In this document: piece by piece, positions 27,171 to 35,642 of the stretch
Numbering within the stretch: the first letter of the stretch is position 1
How the letters are laid out: each line of letters starts with the position of its first letter
DNA from: Mycolicibacterium litorale
Lineage (GTDB): Bacteria; Actinomycetota; Actinomycetes; Mycobacteriales; Mycobacteriaceae
DNA: 64,000 nt
Reading direction: 5' to 3'
Assembly (NCBI RefSeq): GCF_010731695.1
Contig: NZ_AP022586.1
Location: forward strand, 3,100,001 to 3,164,000
Made by a program: the position numbers and the translations under genes
The notes under the pieces: generated by a model
Databases searched by the model: none
What the model was told of the DNA's origin: nothing
What the model saw: only the letters and a program-made list of their open reading frames with translations

Positions 27171-27877
27171 GCCGCGATGCTCCCGCCACCGTCGGCCCGG
27201 ATGATCTGGCCGGTGATGTATCCGGCGTCCTCGCCGAGCAGCGCGACGATGGCGTGCGCGATCTCGCGCGGTTGACCGACCCGATGCATCGGGATGGTCT
27301 CCAGGAACCGGGTTTCCCGTTCGGAACCGATCGGGCTGCGTTCGCGGTACATCTCGGTTTCGGTCGGCCCCGGCGCGACGGCGTTGACCGTGATGCCGGT
27401 CAACGCGAGCTCGTTCGCCCAGATCCGGGTGCAGGCCTCCAGTGCGGCCTTCGCCGCGGCATACGGGGTGCGCTCGGGCGTGCCCAGGGTGGTCAGGGTA
27501 GTGACGTTGACGATGCGGCCCCACCCCGCGGCGAGCATGCCGGGCAGGGCGGCCTGCACCACCTGCACGGCGGTGCGTACGTTCAGGTCGTAGGTGTAGG
27601 ACAGATCGTCCAGGTCGATCGATCCGAGGCGGGCGAACCGCGCGAAGCCGAAATTGTTGACCACCGCGTCGATCGTCACGCCGTCGACGATGCGGTTCAG
27701 CACGTCGCCGGTGGCGGCGCGGTCGGTGAAATCGACCTGGTGGAATTCGCCCGGGAAGTCCGCCGGCCAGGATCGTGCGATGCCGATCGGCAGGTCTCCC
27801 GCCTCGGCCACGCGGTCGGCGAGTGCTCGGCCGATCCCCTTCGATGCCCCGGTGATCAGTACGCGTTTCGGTGCCAT
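27167..27877 (-). CDS. Short-chain dehydrogenase/reductase
   Basis: A 236-residue SDR. The cofactor site is TGASKGIG (residues 9-16), NNFG stands where NNAG is usual, and the active site is YAAAK. The catalytic serine position, 13 residues before the tyrosine, is threonine (NVTTLTT), and the PGPTETEM loop is present. Thr can sometimes replace Ser, so activity is likely but not certain. The protein is first in a minus-strand operon with the MBL hydrolase and flavin monooxygenase, divergent from the LysR gene. Confidence 0.87.
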   Translation of the reverse strand: MAPKRVLITGASKGIGRALADRVAEAGDLPIGIARSWPADFPGEFHQVDFTDRAATGDVLNRIVDGVTIDAVVNNFGFARFARLGSIDLDDLSYTYDLNVRTAVQVVQAALPGMLAAGWGRIVNVTTLTTLGTPERTPYAAAKAALEACTRIWANELALTGITVNAVAPGPTETEMYRERSPIGSERETRFLETIPMHRVGQPREIAHAIVALLGEDAGYITGQIIRADGGGSIAA

Positions 27878-27934
27878 GGTTTCTCCTTCGACGTTCCTGA
27901 CCGGATCAACGCCGTGGGAAGGTCATTCGGTCAT

Positions 27935-27943
27935 AACACCGTT
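27935..27943. promoter_or_regulatory. Possible LysR binding site between the SDR and lysR genes
   Basis: The 104-base divergent intergenic region holds AAC-ACC-GTT, a small inverted repeat within a longer, imperfect dyad (GTCATAACACC then GTTGTCATG at 27930-27949). LysR regulators usually bind such interrupted dyads between themselves and a divergent target operon. The match is weak. Confidence 0.3.
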
Positions 27944-27981
27944 GTCATGAGTGATGCCGTTTCCGTATCGAAGGAGGCTCC

Positions 27982-28848
27982 ATGCCGACGGTCCTGCAAC
28001 TCGAATCGTTCGTCACGGTCGTCGACGAACGCGGTTTCACCGCGGCGAGCCGCCGGCTGGGGTTGTCGCAACCGGCGGTCAGCCGCGCCGTCGCCATGCT
28101 GGAGAAGGAGCTGGGCCTGCCGCTGCTGGTTCGTGGCCGCAGCGGGGTGACGCTCACCGAGGCCGGGTCGCGGGCGCTGACCCATGCCCGCCACGTGGTG
28201 GGGCATCTGGCCTCGATGCGCACCGACATCGCCGTGCTCGCGGGCGATCTCACGGGCACGCTGACCCTGGCGAGCCTGCCCAGCGTCACCGCGAATCTCG
28301 TCACGCCTCACCTCCGGGCGTTTGTCCAGCGGCATCCGGCGGTGCGGGTCCGGCTGCTCGAAGGAAGCGAGGAAGAGGTCCGCGACTGGCTGGATCAGGG
28401 CGCCGCCGAGGCCGGCGTGGTGAGCCTGCCGATCCGGGGGCTCGACAGCGAGGTGCTCGGCGAGCAGGACATGGTCGCGGTGTTGCCGGAAGCGAACATG
28501 CTGGCCGCCGCGGACAGCGTGACCTATGCGCAGTTGGCCACCTACCCGTTCGTTCGCTCGACCGGGGGTTGCGCCGAGGTGTTCACACCGGTCGCCCGCC
28601 AGGCCGGTGTCGAATTCGACGTGGCGTTCGAGGCGCGGGACATGTCGGCCGTCCTCGGCATCGTGCAGGCCGGCCTGGGGGTCAGCATCCTGCCGGGGGC
28701 GGGCCTGCCTCCGCTCCCCGACGGTGTGGTTGTGCGGCCGCTGGTGCCGAGAACGGTGCGGCAGCTCGGCGTCGCCGTCTCGGCGAGCGCTTCGGCTCCC
28801 GCCCGCGCGTTTCTCGCGCAGGTCGCCCGGGGACCCGAGGCGGACTGA
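27982..28848 (+). CDS. LysR-family transcriptional regulator
   Basis: A 288-residue regulator with the N-terminal LysR winged helix-turn-helix (FVTVVDERGFTAASRRLG then LSQPAVSRAVAMLEKELG, residues 10-45) and a two-lobed periplasmic-binding-like effector domain. AAGGAGG lies just upstream of the ATG. It is divergent from the SDR-MBL-FMO operon with about 100 bases between, the classical LysR layout, so that operon is the likely target. It ends nine bases from the convergent mfpA. Confidence 0.93.
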   Translation: MPTVLQLESFVTVVDERGFTAASRRLGLSQPAVSRAVAMLEKELGLPLLVRGRSGVTLTEAGSRALTHARHVVGHLASMRTDIAVLAGDLTGTLTLASLPSVTANLVTPHLRAFVQRHPAVRVRLLEGSEEEVRDWLDQGAAEAGVVSLPIRGLDSEVLGEQDMVAVLPEANMLAAADSVTYAQLATYPFVRSTGGCAEVFTPVARQAGVEFDVAFEARDMSAVLGIVQAGLGVSILPGAGLPPLPDGVVVRPLVPRTVRQLGVAVSASASAPARAFLAQVARGPEAD

Positions 28849-28856
28849 GGGAGCCG

Positions 28857-29408
28857 TCAGCCGCCGTGCACGTCGAGCCCGTGCGCCGCGGCGTACGCCA
28901 GCGCCTGGTCGATGTCGATGCGCGCACCGCGCACCGCGGCGGTGGTCCAGAACGTCGGGTCCACCCGGGCGGCACGCAGATCAGCGCCGTCGAACTTGGC
29001 GTTCTGCACGCGGACGCCTTGCAGGTCGGCACGCCGCAGCACCGCCTCGCGCAGATCCGCACCGACCAGACTGGCTTCGCGCAGCCGGCAGTCCGACAGG
29101 TCGACGCGGCGCAGGTCGCATCCGCCGAGCACCGCCAGCGTCAGGTCCACCTCGACCAGCGTCAGCGGCCGCAGCCGGCATTCGGTGAACACCGATCCCA
29201 GCATGCTGCAGTTACGAAAGGTGCTGTGCCACAACGATGTTCGACGGAAGACGCAGTTGCGGAACGCGGACCCGACGTGTTCGGACTCCGACATGTCGAC
29301 ACCGCTGAAGTCGCATCCGTCGAACACCACCCGCTCGGTGCGCAGACGGCTCAGATCCTCGTCGCGGAAGTCCCGTTCGAGGAATTCCTCATCGATCCAC
29401 TCCGCCAC
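28857..29408 (-). CDS. mfpA: Pentapeptide-repeat protein MfpA
   Basis: A 183-residue right-handed beta-helix protein, the same length as M. tuberculosis MfpA. From about residue 22 to 165 it consists of A(D/N)LxX-type repeats (for example VFDGC, DFSGV, DLRRV, DLSDC, ADLRE, ADLQG). MfpA mimics DNA, binds DNA gyrase and modulates fluoroquinolone action. The GTG start lies one base after the mfpB stop. It is the last gene of the conservon operon, and the MfpB GTPase is known to influence its interaction with gyrase. Confidence 0.93.
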   Translation of the reverse strand: MAEWIDEEFLERDFRDEDLSRLRTERVVFDGCDFSGVDMSESEHVGSAFRNCVFRRTSLWHSTFRNCSMLGSVFTECRLRPLTLVEVDLTLAVLGGCDLRRVDLSDCRLREASLVGADLREAVLRRADLQGVRVQNAKFDGADLRAARVDPTFWTTAAVRGARIDIDQALAYAAAHGLDVHGG

Positions 29409-29409
29409 G

Positions 29410-29991
29410 TCAGCCCGGGAGCGCCGACAGGCTGGTGAGCGAGTACTCGGTGATCGCGATGAGCGCGGCCTTCGCCGAATCGCGGCTGCGGGCGTCGACG
29501 GCGATGACGGGGATGTGGTCGGGCAGCGCCAGCGCCTTGCGCACCGCCTCGGTGGAATGCCGCGGCGCGCCGTCGAATTCGTTGATCGCCACCAGGAACG
29601 GCAGCTTGCGCGCCTCGAAGAAGTCGACCGCGGCGAAGCTGTCCTGCAGTCGGCGCACGTCGACGAGGATGATCGCGCCGATAGCGCCGCGCACCAGGTC
29701 GTCCCACATGAACCAGAACCGCCGCTGGCCGGGCGTACCGAACAGGTACAGCACCAGATCGTCGGCCAGCGTGATGCGGCCGAAGTCCATCGCGACGGTG
29801 GTGGTGCGTTTGTCGGGGGTGCCCTCGAGTCCGTCGACACCGGCCGACGCATTGGTGACCAGCGCCTCGGTGCGCAACGGCATGATCTCGGACACCGCAC
29901 CCACGAACGTCGTCTTCCCGGCGCCGAAGCCGCCGGAGACGACGATCTTCGTCGCGCTCGAGCGCCGCCTCTCAGAGTGCTCGTAGGCCAC
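29410..29991 (-). CDS. mfpB: MfpB small GTPase (conservon GTP-binding protein)
   Basis: A 193-residue Ras-like GTPase of the CvnD type. The P-loop is GGFGAGKTT (residues 20-28), with a switch I Thr stretch (KRTTTVAMDFG), a G3-like FGTPGQ and a G4-like INEFDG (an NxxD variant). These proteins are encoded in actinobacterial conservons with a kinase-like protein, a roadblock protein and a DUF742 protein. The GTG start overlaps the end of the DUF742 gene by 20 bases. Its immediate neighbour mfpA fits the MfpA-MfpB pair. Confidence 0.93.
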   Translation of the reverse strand: MAYEHSERRRSSATKIVVSGGFGAGKTTFVGAVSEIMPLRTEALVTNASAGVDGLEGTPDKRTTTVAMDFGRITLADDLVLYLFGTPGQRRFWFMWDDLVRGAIGAIILVDVRRLQDSFAAVDFFEARKLPFLVAINEFDGAPRHSTEAVRKALALPDHIPVIAVDARSRDSAKAALIAITEYSLTSLSALPG

Positions 29992-30337
29992 GCAGTGTCC
30001 TTCCTATGAGTTCGCGGCGCTCGTCGAAGGTCGCCGATTCGTCGAGGGTGGTGTGCACCCGGAGATAACCCTGCGCCACGAGGTCCCCCACAAGCACGCG
30101 CGCCACGCCGAGGGGCACCGACAAACGTGCAGCGATCTCCGCCACAGACGGCCGCTGCGCGCACAGCCCCAGGATGTCTGCGCGGACGTCGCCGACCGGC
30201 CAGCGCGGCAGGCGCGACGATGCGAGCGTTTCGATGGGCGCCTCGAGAGGCAGGTGGACACGGGAATCCGTGCGGCCCGCGGTCAGCGTGTACGGCCGTA
30301 CCAGGCTGGGTTCAGCGGCAGGTTCCCATTCGTCCAC
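29972..30337 (-). CDS. DUF742 conservon protein (CvnC-like)
   Basis: A 121-residue DUF742 protein with the family's SLVRPYTLTAGRT near the N terminus and a winged-helix-like region (SVAEIAARLSVPLGVARVLVGDL, residues about 62-85), ending with LRGLRAL. In conservons this protein is thought to help couple the membrane kinase to the GTPase. GTG 30337 is chosen because the family sequence starts there, seven bases after the roadblock stop. A longer frame to 30478 runs through roadblock coding sequence. Confidence 0.9.
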   Translation of the reverse strand: MDEWEPAAEPSLVRPYTLTAGRTDSRVHLPLEAPIETLASSRLPRWPVGDVRADILGLCAQRPSVAEIAARLSVPLGVARVLVGDLVAQGYLRVHTTLDESATFDERRELIGRTLRGLRAL

Positions 30338-30344
30338 GGCGCGC

Positions 30345-30755
30345 TCACGAGTGCTGCGGGGTTCGTCGCTGCGACTGCACGACGGTGCCGACCCGCTCGA
30401 CCAGGATCGCCATCTCGTAGCCGATCTGCCCGATGTCGCAGGCCCGGGTGGCCAGGGTGGCGAGGTTGGAGCCGTCACCGACCCGCATCAGCAGCAGGTA
30501 CCCGTTCTCCATCTCCACGACGGACTGCAGCACGTACCCGCCGTCGAACAGCTGGGCGGCACCGGTCGACAGGCTCGCGAGTCCGGAGGCGACCGCGGCG
30601 AGCTGATCGGCGCGTTCCACCGGCATGTGTTCGCTCGCCGCCATCAGCAGACCGTCGGCGGAGACCAGCACCGCGTGGGACACCCCCGACACGTCGCGGG
30701 CGAATCGGGAGACCAGCCAGTCGAGCGATTCGCGCTGCGTCGAACGTGCGGTCAT
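30345..30755 (-). CDS. Roadblock/LC7-domain protein (CvnB-like)
   Basis: A 136-residue Roadblock/LC7 protein. [29 protein letters not shown] is the family's opening helix and strands (quoted here by landmarks: VSGV, then SADGL), followed by the helix [17 protein letters not shown]. Such proteins dimerise and regulate GTPases, so the likely partner is MfpB. The ATG overlaps the kinase stop (ATGA), which indicates translational coupling within the conservon. Confidence 0.92.
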   Translation of the reverse strand: MTARSTQRESLDWLVSRFARDVSGVSHAVLVSADGLLMAASEHMPVERADQLAAVASGLASLSTGAAQLFDGGYVLQSVVEMENGYLLLMRVGDGSNLATLATRACDIGQIGYEMAILVERVGTVVQSQRRTPQHS

Positions 30756-33370
30756 TCGAATTCTGTTCCTCTGGCTTCTCGCGAGTGGGCGCGGCCTGCG
30801 TGCACACCACCGAAGTGGCTGCTCATGCTTGCCCGGATGGCCTCCGGATCGCGTTGCGGAGGGCCGCTGACCTCAGCCGCCGATGCTACCTGCTCGTCGG
30901 TGTCGTCGCTGCGGTGCGCTCCGCCGTTGCGTCCGCTGCCGGGGACCAGCCGCGCACCCGGTTCGCGCACCGGCAGCCCTTCGTCGGTCCGCTGCAGGAC
31001 CGGCGCCTCGTCCGCGGCAGCGGCCGCCGACCAGCCGTGATCCCACACCGACTTCCAGTCGAGGTCGGCGCTCTTGCCAAGCTCCGTCGGATCGACCAGC
31101 CATTCGGAGAGCATCGACTGGTAGATCGCGTCGTCGGCGCCCGAGGTCGGACTGGGTGCCGGTTCCGGCGCCGGTTCGGGGGCGGGCTCCGGGGCGTGCC
31201 GCTCGTGCACCCCGTTGCTGTGCGCCTGTGCGCGCGAGGCGAAGAACGCCGACGTGTCGGTGGGCGCGGGGATCCGCCGCTGCGGCTCAGTGTGCTCCCC
31301 CGCCGACCCCGCGATCCCGCTGGCGCCGGGGTCACGCTGCGGCAGCGCACCGAGCTCGCTGTGCCCGTTGAGCTCATGGACGCCGGGTCCGGACCGGTGA
31401 TGGCGGGCGTGTTCGGCGACCGCCGGTGGCGGCGGTGCGGCGGCATACGGCTCCGCCTGCGGTACGTGGATCTGCTGCGGGGCCTGCGGCGGGATGTCGG
31501 TGTGGGCGAGCAGTTCGGCCGGGACGTACACCCCGGCGGTGGTGCCCGAGTTGGGTTCGTCGATGACGGTGGCGCGCAGCCGCACGACGAAGCCGTGCTG
31601 TGCGGCCAGCCGTCCCACCACGAACAGGCCCATGTGCCGCGCGGTGTACGGGGTGACCTCGCCGCCGGACTGCAGCCGGGCGTTGGCGACCCGCAGATCG
31701 GGCTCGGCCATCCCCAGCCCCGTGTCGCTGACCTCGATGACCAGCCCGCCGTTCCCAGTGTGCACGGCCGACACCCGCACGTCAGAGGTCGGCGGCGAGT
31801 AGCGCAGCGCGTTGTCGAGCAGTTCGGCGAGCAGGTGCACCAGGTCACCGGCGGCGGCGCCGACGATGCGGCTGTCCGGGACGGCGGCCGTCACGACACG
31901 GGCGTAGTCCTCCACCTCGGAGGCGGCGGCGTTGATGATCGTCGCGACCGGCACCGGGTCGGTCCGGTCGCGCGGGATCGAGGCGCCGGAGAGCACCAGC
32001 AGGTTGGCGCCGTTGCGGCGCATCCGGGCGGCGAGGTGGTCCAGGCGGAAGAGGCTCTCCAGCCGTTCGGGATCGTCCTCGTCCCGCTCCAACCGGTCGA
32101 TGAGCGACAGCTGTTGGTCCACCAGCGACCGGCTGCGCCGCGACAGCGTCTCGAACATGTCGCTGACCTGCAGCTGCAGCCGGGACTGCTCACCGGCCAG
32201 CAGGACCGCCTGCTCGTGCAGTTCGTCGACGGCGTGCGCGACCTGGCCGACCTCCTCGGTGGTGTAGACCGGGATGGGCGTGACCGGACCCGGGTCTTCC
32301 CCGGCTCGCACGCGGTCGAGTTCGGCGGCCAGGTCCTCGTGGGCGACCTTGAGCGCACTGTCGCGCAGCCGGCGCAGCGGCCGCACGAGCGAACGGGCCA
32401 CCAGCAGCACGAGGATCAGCGCGGCGACGAACGCCAGGACCACCAGCACGGCGTCGCGGATCGCGGCCGACCGCTCGGCGTCGGCGGCACTGGTCACCGC
32501 GGCCGGGATCGCCTCGATGGTGTCGGCGATCATCGAGTCCGCGATGCCGGCGGTCACGGTCTGCGACTGCAGCAGTTCGGGGTTGCCGGGCAGCACCACC
32601 GTGGGGTTGGACATCAGCGACATGCGCCTGAACATCTCGCTGCGCAGGGTGTTGGCCTCCGGGGAGGCGCCGCCCAGCAGTTCGGCCATGCCCGACACGG
32701 TCGACGGCTCGGTGCCGGCGACCGTGATCATCGAGACGCGCAGTTCGGGTTCGGGGACGTCACCGCCGCGGGTGACGAGCATGTTCTGCATCGCCATCTG
32801 GCCGCGCGCGCCGATGGCCCGCGACAGCGCCTCGGCCTGCAGCTGCACGTCCTGTTCGTCGCCGCGGGCCGAACCGGTGATGGCGGTCTCGGCGGTCAGC
32901 AGCAGCGGCGCGTAGGCGATGACCCGCTGCCGCAGGTCGATCGAGTTCGCCGTCGTCTTGTTGACCAGGTCCTGGCCTTGGTCGAGCAGCGTGTTCACCG
33001 CCAGGCGCACGTCGGGGATGACGTCGGTGGTGTCCAGCTGCTGGCGCAGTGCCGCCTTCGCGGTGTCGAATTCGCTCAACGCCGACTGCGTGTCACCGCC
33101 CTCGGTGGCGGCGACGACCGCGGCCTCCAGGGCGGCCATGTAGCCGTTGATGTCGGGGATGAGCTCGCTGCGCTGCGCGGCCGTCTGCAGCTCGCCGGCC
33201 TGCTGCAGATTCGCCGCGATGCGGGATCCGCCGAATGCGCCGGCCAGGACCAGCGGCACCAGCACGATCGCGAGCACCTTCCAGCGCACGGGCCAGTTCG
33301 CCGGGGACCAGCGCGACGGCCGTTTCGGCGGCGCGGGCGGTGTCTCGCTGTGCTGGGTGAAGGCAGTCAT
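30752..33370 (-). CDS. Conservon sensor histidine-kinase-like protein (nitrate/small-molecule sensor type)
   Basis: A protein of about 872 residues. Transmembrane helix 1 ([15 protein letters not shown], near 35-50) and helix 2 ([18 protein letters not shown], near 310-330) flank an extracytoplasmic helical sensor of the nitrate-sensing type. A HAMP region and a helical segment with [11 protein letters not shown] follow, then an HATPase with [12 protein letters not shown] (N box) and SDTGLGM (G1). The C-terminal 200 residues are disordered and rich in Pro, with an EPAP repeat. Conservon kinases have no dedicated response regulator; their output is thought to pass to the roadblock/GTPase module. 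ATG 33370 is preferred because an upstream mini-ORF stop overlaps it (ATGA); ATG 33400 would add ten residues. Confidence 0.88.
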   Translation of the reverse strand: MTAFTQHSETPPAPPKRPSRWSPANWPVRWKVLAIVLVPLVLAGAFGGSRIAANLQQAGELQTAAQRSELIPDINGYMAALEAAVVAATEGGDTQSALSEFDTAKAALRQQLDTTDVIPDVRLAVNTLLDQGQDLVNKTTANSIDLRQRVIAYAPLLLTAETAITGSARGDEQDVQLQAEALSRAIGARGQMAMQNMLVTRGGDVPEPELRVSMITVAGTEPSTVSGMAELLGGASPEANTLRSEMFRRMSLMSNPTVVLPGNPELLQSQTVTAGIADSMIADTIEAIPAAVTSAADAERSAAIRDAVLVVLAFVAALILVLLVARSLVRPLRRLRDSALKVAHEDLAAELDRVRAGEDPGPVTPIPVYTTEEVGQVAHAVDELHEQAVLLAGEQSRLQLQVSDMFETLSRRSRSLVDQQLSLIDRLERDEDDPERLESLFRLDHLAARMRRNGANLLVLSGASIPRDRTDPVPVATIINAAASEVEDYARVVTAAVPDSRIVGAAAGDLVHLLAELLDNALRYSPPTSDVRVSAVHTGNGGLVIEVSDTGLGMAEPDLRVANARLQSGGEVTPYTARHMGLFVVGRLAAQHGFVVRLRATVIDEPNSGTTAGVYVPAELLAHTDIPPQAPQQIHVPQAEPYAAAPPPPAVAEHARHHRSGPGVHELNGHSELGALPQRDPGASGIAGSAGEHTEPQRRIPAPTDTSAFFASRAQAHSNGVHERHAPEPAPEPAPEPAPSPTSGADDAIYQSMLSEWLVDPTELGKSADLDWKSVWDHGWSAAAAADEAPVLQRTDEGLPVREPGARLVPGSGRNGGAHRSDDTDEQVASAAEVSGPPQRDPEAIRASMSSHFGGVHAGRAHSREARGTEFE

Positions 33371-33423
33371 CGGCGCCCGGCCGCGCGGCCGGCTCCGCAT
33401 GTCAGTACTGAAGCGTCATTCAT
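33367..33423 (-). CDS. 18-codon upstream ORF coupled to the conservon kinase gene
   Basis: An ATG at 33423 with AGGA seven bases upstream opens an 18-codon frame, [18 protein letters not shown]. Its TGA (33369-33367) overlaps the ATG of the kinase gene as ATGA. The kinase ATG has no ribosome-binding site of its own, so ribosomes may reach it by finishing this leader. A single cysteine and a clustered Arg end are the only notable residues. This is a sequence-based inference; no homologue is known to me. Confidence 0.45.
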   Translation of the reverse strand: MNDASVLTCGAGRAAGRR

Positions 33424-33617
33424 GGAGGTTTCCTGCTGTTCGCACCGGTTTGCGGGGCGCGGGATCGCGCCTGGTACGCCTGGCAATTCGACGAGTATGA
33501 CAGCCGCCAGCTGGGGTTTCCACAATTCTTACTGAACAGACAGAGTTCGTGACCAGACCGATGCGCACTCGTGTGGTAAACGGGCAAAGTCCCTGGCGGG
33601 CCTGACATCATCGTCGG

Positions 33618-34082
33618 ATGTTCCGGCTGATGTTCTACTCGCCGCGGATCGCGCCCAACACCGGTAACGCGATCCGCATGGTGGCGGGCACCGGATGCGA
33701 ACTGCATCTGGTGCGTCCGTTGGGTTTCGACCTGTCCGAACCGAAACTGCGCAGGGCCGGATTGGACTATCACGACCTCGCCTCGGTCACCGTGCACGAC
33801 GATCTCGCGGCCGCGTGGGACGCGCTGCGGCCCACCACGGTGTACGCGTTCACCGCCCACGCAAACCTCTCGTTCGCCGACATCGCCTACCAACCGGGCG
33901 ACGTGCTGCTGTTCGGGCCGGAGCCCACCGGCCTGGATGCCGAGACACTGGCCGACCCGCACATCACCGCGCAGGTGCGCATCCCGATGCTGGCCGGCCG
34001 GCGCTCACTGAACCTGTCGAACGCCGCGGCGGTCGCGGTCTACGAGGCGTGGCGTCAGCACGGGTTCTCCGGCGCCGTGTGA
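33618..34082 (+). CDS. trmL: tRNA (cytidine/uridine-2'-O-)-methyltransferase TrmL (SpoU family)
   Basis: A 154-residue SPOUT methyltransferase, the short TrmL type that methylates the ribose of the wobble base in tRNA-Leu isoacceptors. Motifs: PRIAPNTGNAIRM (motif 1), LFGPEPTGL (motif 2) and LNLSNAAAVAVYEAW (motif 3, the trefoil knot). The length matches E. coli TrmL (157). In M. tuberculosis a spoU gene (Rv3366) follows the same conservon. Confidence 0.93.
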   Translation: MFRLMFYSPRIAPNTGNAIRMVAGTGCELHLVRPLGFDLSEPKLRRAGLDYHDLASVTVHDDLAAAWDALRPTTVYAFTAHANLSFADIAYQPGDVLLFGPEPTGLDAETLADPHITAQVRIPMLAGRRSLNLSNAAAVAVYEAWRQHGFSGAV

Positions 34083-34091
34083 GATCCCCGT

Positions 34092-35534
34092 CTACCGACC
34101 TAAGGTGTCGGCAACCGTCGAACGCCGCGTGAGCAGGAAGTACAGCCCACCTGCGACCAGACTGCCTGAGAGCCAGGAGAAGTCGGTATTGCCCAGCGCC
34201 TTGGCCAACGGCCCCTGCATCGCGGGCACCAGCCCGTACTGCCACGCCCAGCCGGCGACGAGCCCCGCCGCCAGGCTGACCAGTCCGCTGACGTTGAACG
34301 CGCGGCCCGTCGGCGACGATCCCTCAGCCCGATACAGCGACTCGACGTCGAGCGCACCACGCTGCACGACGAAGTAGTCGACGAGCACGATCGCCGCCCA
34401 CGGGCTGATCCACACCAGGATCGAGACCATCCACTGGTCGAAGGCGTGCGCAAAACTGTCGGCGTTGACGAAAACCGCCAACACGCCCGAGGCCACCAGC
34501 CCGGCTGTCAGCGTGACCTTCCATCGTGCGGCCCGCACGCCGATCGACAGCGCAGCCAGCGAGCACGAGTAGAGGTTGAGGATGTTCGTCGCGATCGGCC
34601 CGTGCACCAGCAGCAGAAGCACCGGGATGGCCATCACCCCGAACGTGCTCACCACCAGGGTGGACGGATCGCTGCCGCGGCCCGCACTGGCGAGACACGC
34701 TCCCAGCGCGGCGAGCCACACCGTCGGCACGTACATGCCCAGCGATGAGGACCAGAACACCGCCCCGGCGGACGCCGTGACCCGAACGAACCGGCTGTAG
34801 TCCGACGCGTAGGGAATCCAGGTCAGACCCCAGCCGATGCCGATCGCCGTCAGCAGCTGGGTGACGGCGGTGACCTTGTCGCCGGCGTCCATCGAGGCGC
34901 CGGTCAGGGTCCAGTTCACGTCGGTGGTCGCCATGGCCAGCACGGTCATCACCGCCATCACCAGGACGGTCGCGGGCACGGTGTACTTCTCGAAACTGCG
35001 GATCGCGTAGAACCCGTACAGCGCCAGCCCCAACTGGGTCGCCATGATGCCGGCGGCGACGACGACTTCCAGCCACATACCGCCGGTCACGCCGAGTTCG
35101 GCCAGCATGGCCAGCGCCAAGTCGAGCACCACCCAGGTGTTGACCCCCACCCAGCCCATCGTCAAGGCGAACTGCACGAGCCCCGGCACGATCGCGCCCT
35201 TCATTCCGAAGGGCGCCCGGCCCAGCACCATCTGGTTGACGGCCGTGCGGTGTCCGATGACGTTGAAAACGCCGAATACCGCACATCCGATGACGTTGCC
35301 GAGGACGACGACCAAGAGGGTCTCAAGGAGGCTGAGTCCCAACGTGATTCCCAACGCGCCCAGAACCCAGTTGATCGGCGCGATGTTGGCGCCCGACCAG
35401 ATCCAGAACAACTCCCACGGTGAGCAGTCGCGACTGCGCTCCGGGATCGGGTCGATCCCGTGGGCGTCGAAGGGCACCGCGGCGTCGGCCGCGGAGGATT
35501 GCGTGGCTGGTGTGTCAAGCGGGCTGGTCGACAT
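34092..35534 (-). CDS. NCS1-family nucleobase/allantoin/cytosine permease
   Basis: A 480-residue membrane protein with about 12 hydrophobic helices. Family landmarks are FWIWSGANIAPINWVLGAL in helix 1 (the NCS1 substrate region), GMKGAIVPGLVQF and SDYSRFVR between helices. NCS1 carriers use sodium or protons to import cytosine, uracil, allantoin, hydantoins or similar compounds. AGGAG lies seven bases before the ATG. It is divergent from the PucR regulator and convergent with trmL. With its neighbours it suggests uptake of a nitrogen heterocycle or ureide. Confidence 0.88.
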   Translation of the reverse strand: MSTSPLDTPATQSSAADAAVPFDAHGIDPIPERSRDCSPWELFWIWSGANIAPINWVLGALGITLGLSLLETLLVVVLGNVIGCAVFGVFNVIGHRTAVNQMVLGRAPFGMKGAIVPGLVQFALTMGWVGVNTWVVLDLALAMLAELGVTGGMWLEVVVAAGIMATQLGLALYGFYAIRSFEKYTVPATVLVMAVMTVLAMATTDVNWTLTGASMDAGDKVTAVTQLLTAIGIGWGLTWIPYASDYSRFVRVTASAGAVFWSSSLGMYVPTVWLAALGACLASAGRGSDPSTLVVSTFGVMAIPVLLLLVHGPIATNILNLYSCSLAALSIGVRAARWKVTLTAGLVASGVLAVFVNADSFAHAFDQWMVSILVWISPWAAIVLVDYFVVQRGALDVESLYRAEGSSPTGRAFNVSGLVSLAAGLVAGWAWQYGLVPAMQGPLAKALGNTDFSWLSGSLVAGGLYFLLTRRSTVADTLGR

Positions 35535-35558
35535 CGCGTGGCTCCTCGGTTGCTGGCA

Positions 35559-35571
35559 TCGATGACATCGA
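35559..35571. promoter_or_regulatory. Palindrome 1 in the permease-pucR divergent region
   Basis: TCGATG-A-CATCGA is a perfect inverted repeat, 25 bases upstream of the permease ATG, where it could block its promoter. A candidate site for the divergent PucR regulator. Confidence 0.4.
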
Positions 35572-35594
35572 AACAGCGCCGAAGACGGTCGGTG

Positions 35595-35612
35595 AGTGGA
35601 TAAACGTCCACT
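35595..35612. promoter_or_regulatory. Palindrome 2 in the permease-pucR divergent region
   Basis: AGTGGA (35595-35600) and TCCACT (35607-35612) are exact inverted repeats around TAAACG. It lies 30 bases upstream of the PucR GTG. Its sequence differs from palindrome 1, so the two may serve different regulators. Confidence 0.4.
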
Positions 35613-35642
35613 ATCGCGCCGCTTGAATGGATGATGTGACAC

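Noticed and set aside
31147..31200. Tandem repeat as a mobile or microsatellite element
   Set aside because: The repeat is in frame and encodes an EPAP run in the disordered kinase tail, so it is a coding repeat.
30053..33535. A 1160-codon open frame on the plus strand antisense to the conservon operon
   Set aside because: It is a shadow of high-GC codon use. It has no family motifs, is Arg/Gly-rich, and runs antisense through four clearly real genes.
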